NCBI GenBank assembly: GCA_027083075.1
Contig: JALWQQ010000054.1
Location: 1 to 7,725, forward strand
Reading direction: 5' to 3'
Source: Campylobacteraceae bacterium
GTDB lineage: Bacteria > Campylobacterota > Campylobacteria > Campylobacterales > Sulfurovaceae
DNA: 7,725 nucleotides
Positions 4,588 to 7,725 of the stretch are shown here, one piece after another (position 1 is the stretch's first letter; each line of letters begins with the position of its first letter). The notes under the pieces are model-generated. The model saw only the letters and a list, made by a program, of their open reading frames with translations, was not told where the DNA came from and did not search any database. The position numbers and the translations under genes are program-made.

Positions 4588-6546
4588 TTATGTCTTCTCG
4601 ACAAACTCACCGGTGATGGTGGCGGTTGCGATATCCGAAGCACTAAGGCGTATCTTGATTGTATCGAAAAGCAAGAGAATATCGGCTTTGAGTTGTACGA
4701 CAACGCCGCTTGGGGCATTGTCGTCCGTAAGCACGGCACTCGCCTTACCCTCTTCGTCGATCTCCGAGATTTCCGCTGTAAATATTTCGCCAAGATGCTC
4801 TGCCGCCCATCTGGCAAATTTACGATCACGAAAGTCCCACTCTGCTTTGGTGGCTTCTCGCTCAAGGGTGCTCACCTGTGCGCAAAGCGGTTCCATATTG
4901 CGCAGTAGGTAGCGCAGCTCTTCGTCATCCTTGCGCAATTGTGCTTTGATGAGGCGATGGAGGATCAGATCGCTGTAGCGACGTATCGGAGAGGTGAAGT
5001 GGCTATAGTGCGAAAAGCCCAAGCCGAAGTGCCCGACATTGTAAGCGCTATAGGAGGCTTGTTTGAGCGACTTGATGATGTGCGCATCGACCTCTTTTTC
5101 GATCCCCATGGCGCGCGCCTGTTTTTGAATGGCGCAGATGAGCTCTTCGGCGCTTTCATAGTCGTCCACATAGAGTCCGACGGTTGCCAGTTCGCTCAGC
5201 AGCGACTCTAACTTGCTTATCTCCGGTGCTTCATGGATGCGGAAGATCGCATCGCCTTCGCCGCTAAAGCGCTTTGCCGCCGCTTGGTTGGCAAGCAACA
5301 TGCACTCTTCGATGAGCGAATGTGACGGTGTGCCGGTCTCAATGCGCGTATCGACCAGTCTATGCGCCGCATCAAGGACGATGCGTGTCTCGTCGTTACG
5401 AAAGTCAAAGCCATGTTGTAGTCTTGCTTTTCGCAAGCGTTGCGTGATCTTTTGTAGGGGTAAGAGCCATGCGAGGATCCGCCTCACCTCTTCGTTGTTA
5501 CCCTTGTAGCCTTCGGCAAGGATCGCATCGACCTCGTCATAGTTGAAGCGATGCTTCGAGTGGATCACCGCTTCGTAAAAGCGCTCTTCGAGCGGTTGCA
5601 ATGTGTCGGGATCGAGCCGGATTTCGGCGACAAAGGCGAGACGATCGACACGAGGTTTGAGTGAGCAGATCCCTTCGCTCAGTACGCGCGGCAGCATTGG
5701 GAAGGCTTTGTGCGGCAGGTAGGTAGTAAAGCCGCGCAGTTTCGCCTCTTTGTCGATCTCGCTAAAGTAGGGCACATAGTGGCTAACATCGGCGATAGCG
5801 ACATAGAGGGTGTGGGTTTTAAGATCGAAGTAGATCGCATCATCGAAATCTTTCGCACTTACCGGATCGATCGTGCAGAAGTCAAGCGCTCTTAAGTCAC
5901 GCCGTTTTGCGATCTGCGCGTCACTCACTTCGGTGTTGATCCCTTTTGCCTCTTCGATGCAGCTTGGCGGAAAGGCGTCTCGCCGCTTGTAAAGCGCAAG
6001 CGAGATGGTCTCGTCGATCTTTGGATCGTTTAAGTTACCGACAATCTCTTCTATCTCGTCTGTTTCGATATCGACTTTGACTACCGTGCCGACCTCCAAA
6101 ATCGATGGACTTGTCTGCTGCATCTTGACGGTTACGGGTCGGGCGGTTTTAAGGTCGATCCAGTAACTCTCTTTTGCCTCTTTGTGTAGATAGGCAAGCA
6201 GAAACAGGCGTGCGCGTTCGACGATCTCTATGACCTTGGCGCTTGCTCTGCCGCGCCGTGCGATAATGCGCTTAACAAGCACGATATCACCGTGCTTGGC
6301 ACCGTTAAGATCGCTTGGTCGGATCAGTAGGTCTTGCTGTGTTGCCTCTTGCGCCTCGACAAAACCGAAGCCCTCTTGGTTGATAGAGAGGCGTCCGATG
6401 CGGTAAAGCGAAGCGAGACGATAGAGTCCGTCGTTACCTTTTTGCAAGATATTTTCGGCAAGCAGTCTATCAAAAAGCGGGCGTTCATGCGCATCGAGAT
6501 CTTCACGCAAACACCCTTTGCGAAAACGCAGCGTAATGGCACTCAT
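4588..6546 (-). CDS. rnr: Ribonuclease R (RNB-family 3'-5' exoribonuclease)
   Basis: This 652-residue enzyme digests structured RNA from the 3' end and helps with RNA quality control and turnover. Order of domains: a short N-terminal region, a cold-shock-type OB domain (RIGRLSINQEGFGFVE, 49–64, and on to about 110), the RNB catalytic domain (about 215–530) and a C-terminal S1 domain (about 586–648). The catalytic acidic cluster TIDPVSAKDFDDAI (225–238) has D227, D233, D235 and D236. HFTSPIRRYSDLILHR (516–531) is the RNB signature near the end of the catalytic domain. The length suits the shorter RNase R forms of Campylobacterota, without the long basic tail of E. coli. It starts 12 bases after msrB with AGGA overlapping the msrB stop, so both are probably co-transcribed. 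Confidence 0.95.
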   Translation of the reverse strand: MSAITLRFRKGCLREDLDAHERPLFDRLLAENILQKGNDGLYRLASLYRIGRLSINQEGFGFVEAQEATQQDLLIRPSDLNGAKHGDIVLVKRIIARRGRASAKVIEIVERARLFLLAYLHKEAKESYWIDLKTARPVTVKMQQTSPSILEVGTVVKVDIETDEIEEIVGNLNDPKIDETISLALYKRRDAFPPSCIEEAKGINTEVSDAQIAKRRDLRALDFCTIDPVSAKDFDDAIYFDLKTHTLYVAIADVSHYVPYFSEIDKEAKLRGFTTYLPHKAFPMLPRVLSEGICSLKPRVDRLAFVAEIRLDPDTLQPLEERFYEAVIHSKHRFNYDEVDAILAEGYKGNNEEVRRILAWLLPLQKITQRLRKARLQHGFDFRNDETRIVLDAAHRLVDTRIETGTPSHSLIEECMLLANQAAAKRFSGEGDAIFRIHEAPEISKLESLLSELATVGLYVDDYESAEELICAIQKQARAMGIEKEVDAHIIKSLKQASYSAYNVGHFGLGFSHYSHFTSPIRRYSDLILHRLIKAQLRKDDEELRYLLRNMEPLCAQVSTLEREATKAEWDFRDRKFARWAAEHLGEIFTAEISEIDEEGKASAVLTDDNAPSGVVVQLKADILLLFDTIKIRLSASDIATATITGEFVEKT

Positions 6547-6558
6547 GCTTCGTGCGTC

Positions 6559-6927
6559 CTAAGAGGCGGTATCGGCATCGAAGCTTAGGGAGATGGAGTT
6601 GACGCAGTGGCGTGTCTGCTTCGGCGTAAAGCCCTCGCCCCGAAAGACGTGACCGAGGTGTCCGCCACACTTGGCGCAGACGATCTCCGTGCGTCTGCCG
6701 TCACTGTCGGGCAGCTCTTTGACGGCACCGGGTAGTGCTTCGTCGAAACTTGGCCAACCGGTACCACTATCGAATTTTGCGTCCGAAGAAAATAGGGGCG
6801 TGCCGCATTGTCTACAGCGATAGGTTCCCTTCTCTTTATGGTTCCGGTACTCTCCCGTAAAAGGGGCTTCGGTGCCCTTGTGAAGTATTACATACGCCTC
6901 TTCGGGGCTTAGTGTTTTGTATGCCAT
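6559..6927 (-). CDS. msrB: Peptide-methionine (R)-S-oxide reductase
   Basis: This 122-residue protein repairs the R form of methionine sulfoxide in proteins. Zinc-binding pairs are C38-x2-C41 (CRQC) and C84-x2-C87 (CAKC). The catalytic Cys is C108 in RHCVNSISLSF (106–116), and GTGWPSF (55–61) and GGHLGHVF (88–95) are family signatures. In many MsrB proteins the resolving Cys lies in 'GCGWPSF'; here Thr56 takes its place, so it is probably a one-Cys type recycled directly by thioredoxin. No signal peptide is seen, so it acts in the cytoplasm. The start has AAGGA at good spacing. It is first in the operon with rnr and divergent from the exported cytochrome–thioredoxin gene across 77 bases. Confidence 0.97.
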   Translation of the reverse strand: MAYKTLSPEEAYVILHKGTEAPFTGEYRNHKEKGTYRCRQCGTPLFSSDAKFDSGTGWPSFDEALPGAVKELPDSDGRRTEIVCAKCGGHLGHVFRGEGFTPKQTRHCVNSISLSFDADTAS

Positions 6928-6963
6928 GGTTTATCCTTGATGCTTTCTACACGATTGTTCAAC

Positions 6964-6969
6964 ATTCTA
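6964..6969 (-). promoter_or_regulatory. Candidate -10 box for msrB–rnr
   Basis: TAGAAT on the minus strand lies 37 bases upstream of the msrB ATG. No convincing -35 is present. It overlaps the promoter zone of the divergent plus-strand gene, so the two starts may compete. Confidence 0.35.
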
Positions 6970-6973
6970 ACGA

Positions 6974-6979
6974 TACAAT
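6974..6979 (+). promoter_or_regulatory. Candidate -10 box for the cytochrome–thioredoxin gene
   Basis: TACAAT lies 25 bases upstream of the ATG at 7005, with GAGGTGA as ribosome-binding site between them. It is only four bases from the opposing msrB candidate -10 box. Confidence 0.4.
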
Positions 6980-7004
6980 AGCACAAAAAGGTTGAGGTGA
7001 GCTT

Positions 7005-7725
7005 ATGTTGCGATCTGTCGTTTCGATTTTCTTTTGTAGCCTTTTGCTTTGGGCCGGCGAGTCGGGTGAAGCGATTTTTGAGAAGCGTTGTGCCTCTTGT
7101 CATGTGCGGTACATTCCCCAACTTAAGCTCAATGCCAATTATGCCCATAACAATCGCGACCTCAACCTCAGCGCGCCGACACTTACTGAACTCTCTTTTT
7201 TGCTTAAGGCGCGCATCGGTGATCGCAAAGGCGATAGGGAGTCGCAACTGTTGGATATCGAAGATTTTATAGAGCGTTATCTTGCCGATCCCAAACCCGA
7301 AAATGCGGTACTTGACCCTGTGATACAGCGACTTTTTGCATCGCATCCTGTGCTTAAGTTGAGTGAAGAGGAGGGTGAGGCATTGGCATCGTTTATCTAC
7401 GACTTTGGCGAAAAGATGATGGTGGTGCACGGCGTGAAGCGCTATGGGCTCAAAGAGGCGTTTAGGCGGGCAAAGGAGACCGGAAAGATTATCTTGATCG
7501 AGGGGTATTTGCCCTTTTGTAGGTGGTGCATCAAGATGGATCGTGAAGTGATGGTGGAGCCCGAAGTCAAGGCAATGTTAAACAAGTACTTTGTCTTTAC
7601 CAAAGTCAACCTGATCACCCAAAAGCTACCGCTTGGCATCAAGCGTTTGGGTACACCGTCGTTTTACTTTATCGCAAGCAACGGCAAGGAGGTGATCGAT
7701 ACGGTGGAGGGTTTTGGCAACAAAA
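7005..7725 (+). CDS. Exported c-type cytochrome fused to a thioredoxin-like domain (3' end cut off)
   Basis: Translation from ATG 7005, with GAGGTGA ahead of it, stays open to the right edge, giving 240 residues without a stop. Residues 1–18 look like a Sec signal peptide (Arg3, then hydrophobic VVSIFFCSLLLWA). A haem-binding CASCH follows at 29–33, with His33 as proximal ligand, in a cytochrome c domain reaching to about 137. The helix LSEEEGEALASFIYDF (119–134) is typical of the end of class I cytochromes. The usual distal Met before that helix is missing; the matching place reads ASHPVLKLSEE, so His114 may be the ligand. From about 145 a thioredoxin fold begins, with the redox pair C172-R-W-C175 and cis-Pro P218 (RLGTPSFYF). 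The protein should sit in the periplasm and pass electrons or reduce disulfides or haem-protein thiols. I know no gene name for it. Confidence 0.85.
   Translation, partial: MLRSVVSIFFCSLLLWAGESGEAIFEKRCASCHVRYIPQLKLNANYAHNNRDLNLSAPTLTELSFLLKARIGDRKGDRESQLLDIEDFIERYLADPKPENAVLDPVIQRLFASHPVLKLSEEEGEALASFIYDFGEKMMVVHGVKRYGLKEAFRRAKETGKIILIEGYLPFCRWCIKMDREVMVEPEVKAMLNKYFVFTKVNLITQKLPLGIKRLGTPSFYFIASNGKEVIDTVEGFGNK

Noticed and set aside
6909..7430. 173-codon minus-strand frame opposite the cytochrome gene
   Set aside because: The plus strand encodes a signal peptide, haem site and thioredoxin motif in one frame; the opposite frame has no such features.
1..7725. CRISPR arrays, tRNA or rRNA genes, insertion sequences, attachment-site repeats
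   Set aside because: I saw no regularly spaced repeats, cloverleaf-like segment, transposase or integrase motif, or matching direct repeats at the edges of the restriction-modification module.

Overview
The window looks like a chromosomal segment from a member of the Campylobacterota (Epsilonproteobacteria), probably a free-living lineage with about 50% G+C. The main clue is the minus-strand gene order rnr–holA–rpsF–ssb–rpsR, which matches the arrangement known from Helicobacter pylori and relatives. The promoters also fit: TATAAT-like -10 boxes without clear -35 boxes. Species cannot be fixed from the sequence alone.

Layout. A plus-strand gene of unknown identity ends at 105 and meets the minus-strand block tail to tail, with a GC-rich hairpin (194–208) just beyond rpsR. 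The minus-strand block, in transcription order from right to left, is: msrB (methionine sulfoxide reductase), rnr (RNase R), a two-gene Type II restriction-modification system (NgoPII-like endonuclease, then HaeIII/NgoPII-like C5 methyltransferase), holA (DNA polymerase III delta), then rpsF (bS6), ssb and rpsR (bS18). rpsF has its own leader of about 129 bases with a promoter candidate and two hairpins. At the right edge a plus-strand gene, divergent from msrB and cut off by the window, encodes an exported c-type cytochrome joined to a thioredoxin-like domain.

How the genes fit together. The left part is a translation/replication housekeeping cluster. The restriction-modification pair sits between rnr and holA and is stitched in tightly: endonuclease and methyltransferase share ATGA, and methyltransferase and holA share TGATG, with holA's ribosome-binding site inside the last methyltransferase codons. 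The endonuclease region is visibly AT-rich (about 39% G+C in a hand-counted sample, against about 57% in rnr), as expected for acquired DNA. The predicted target GGCC occurs only twice in 7.7 kb, while the same-composition word CCGG occurs about 20 times.

The most unusual signal is a near-identical element of about 28–30 bases directly in front of both rpsF and rpsR, the genes for the two partners of the bS6:bS18 complex. Each copy can form competing structures next to the ribosome-binding site. This suggests paired autoregulatory sites, one at each end of the ribosomal operon. A second point of interest is the cytochrome–thioredoxin fusion, where the usual distal Met ligand appears to be replaced by His.
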